From contig CBDATC010000002.1 in assembly GCA_965199765.1 (NCBI GenBank), positions 124,001 to 188,000 on the forward strand: a DNA stretch of 64,000 nt, given 5' to 3'. Shown one piece after another: positions 63,961 through 64,000 of this stretch; the stretch's first letter is position 1, and each line of letters starts with the position of its first letter. Origin of the DNA: JAPOXR01 sp965199765. GTDB taxonomy: Bacteria; Pseudomonadota; Alphaproteobacteria; Rhodobacterales; Rhodobacteraceae. The notes below the pieces were generated by a model. The model ran no database searches, was not told the DNA's origin, and saw nothing but the letters and a program-made list of their open reading frames with translations. Position numbers and translations under genes: made by a program.

Positions 63961-64000
63961 GCCTCTATAGCTCAGCCGGTAGAGCATCTGATTTGTAATC
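63961..64000 (+). tRNA. tRNA-Thr(UGU), 5' part
   Basis: Acceptor strand GCCTCTA, TA, D stem GCTC with loop AGCCGGTA and GAGC, then anticodon stem TCTGA and loop TTTGTAA giving anticodon TGT for ACA codons. The window ends just inside the 3' anticodon stem. Confidence 0.9.

Overview
The window looks like a chromosomal segment of an alphaproteobacterium of middling GC content. The signs are the dnaB-alr pair, a ccmABCDG operon divergent from acnA followed by a DUF1223 gene, thrS next to infC, and many ABC/TAXI-type uptake systems for sugars and amines beside FAD/FMN- and NAD-dependent catabolic enzymes. Decayed insertion sequences (ISKra4-, IS5- and IS256-like fragments and a DUF4338 fragment) lie in the gaps, so the genome has seen many transpositions followed by decay. 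Species cannot be read from the sequence.

Layout. 1-3.8 kb: alr and dnaB separated by a transposase remnant. 4.2-5.2 kb: an orphan TAXI solute receptor. 5.5-18.5 kb: a carbohydrate locus with an L-fucose-dehydrogenase-like SDR, a SorC regulator, a glycerol-kinase-like FGGY kinase, a transketolase split into two genes, a ribose-type ABC transporter, two polyol-type SDRs and an L-fuconolactonase-like amidohydrolase. A FucU mutarotase at 20.8 kb probably belongs to the same metabolism. 18.5-20.8 kb: decayed DNA with an isolated NHLP-type RiPP precursor gene. 21.4-28.3 kb: cytochrome c maturation genes, aconitase and a DUF1223 protein. 28.5-34.6 kb: a PotABCD-type transporter followed by a trimethylamine-dehydrogenase-family flavoenzyme with an altered substrate pocket.

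34.6-41.2 kb is a GC-rich insert with an aspartate aminotransferase and a type ISP restriction-modification gene broken by three single-base frameshifts. It is flanked by a short direct repeat whose right copy is the 3' end of a DUF1028 gene. 41.2-45.0 kb: a leftward operon of an HpaB-type monooxygenase, a flavin reductase fused to a LysR effector domain, a Rid protein and DUF1028. 45-52 kb: DUF2147, an EamA transporter, a lipid A-type acyltransferase, thiolase, infC (apparently starting at AUA) and thrS. 52.1-58.2 kb: a MalK/E/F/G-type ABC operon ending in a b561-like membrane protein and an SMP-30 lactonase. 58.4-64 kb: an alpha/beta hydrolase, a small membrane protein, a P-loop NTPase with C-terminal ankyrin repeats, a two-domain iron-type ABC permease, an IS256 remnant and the 5' half of a tRNA-Thr.

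The most unusual items are the LysR-domain flavin reductase operon, the orphan NHLP precursor whose core ends at a TAG followed by a basic Cys-containing open frame, the modified TMADH-like enzyme with its own transporter, the direct-repeat-flanked RM island, and the AUA start of infC.
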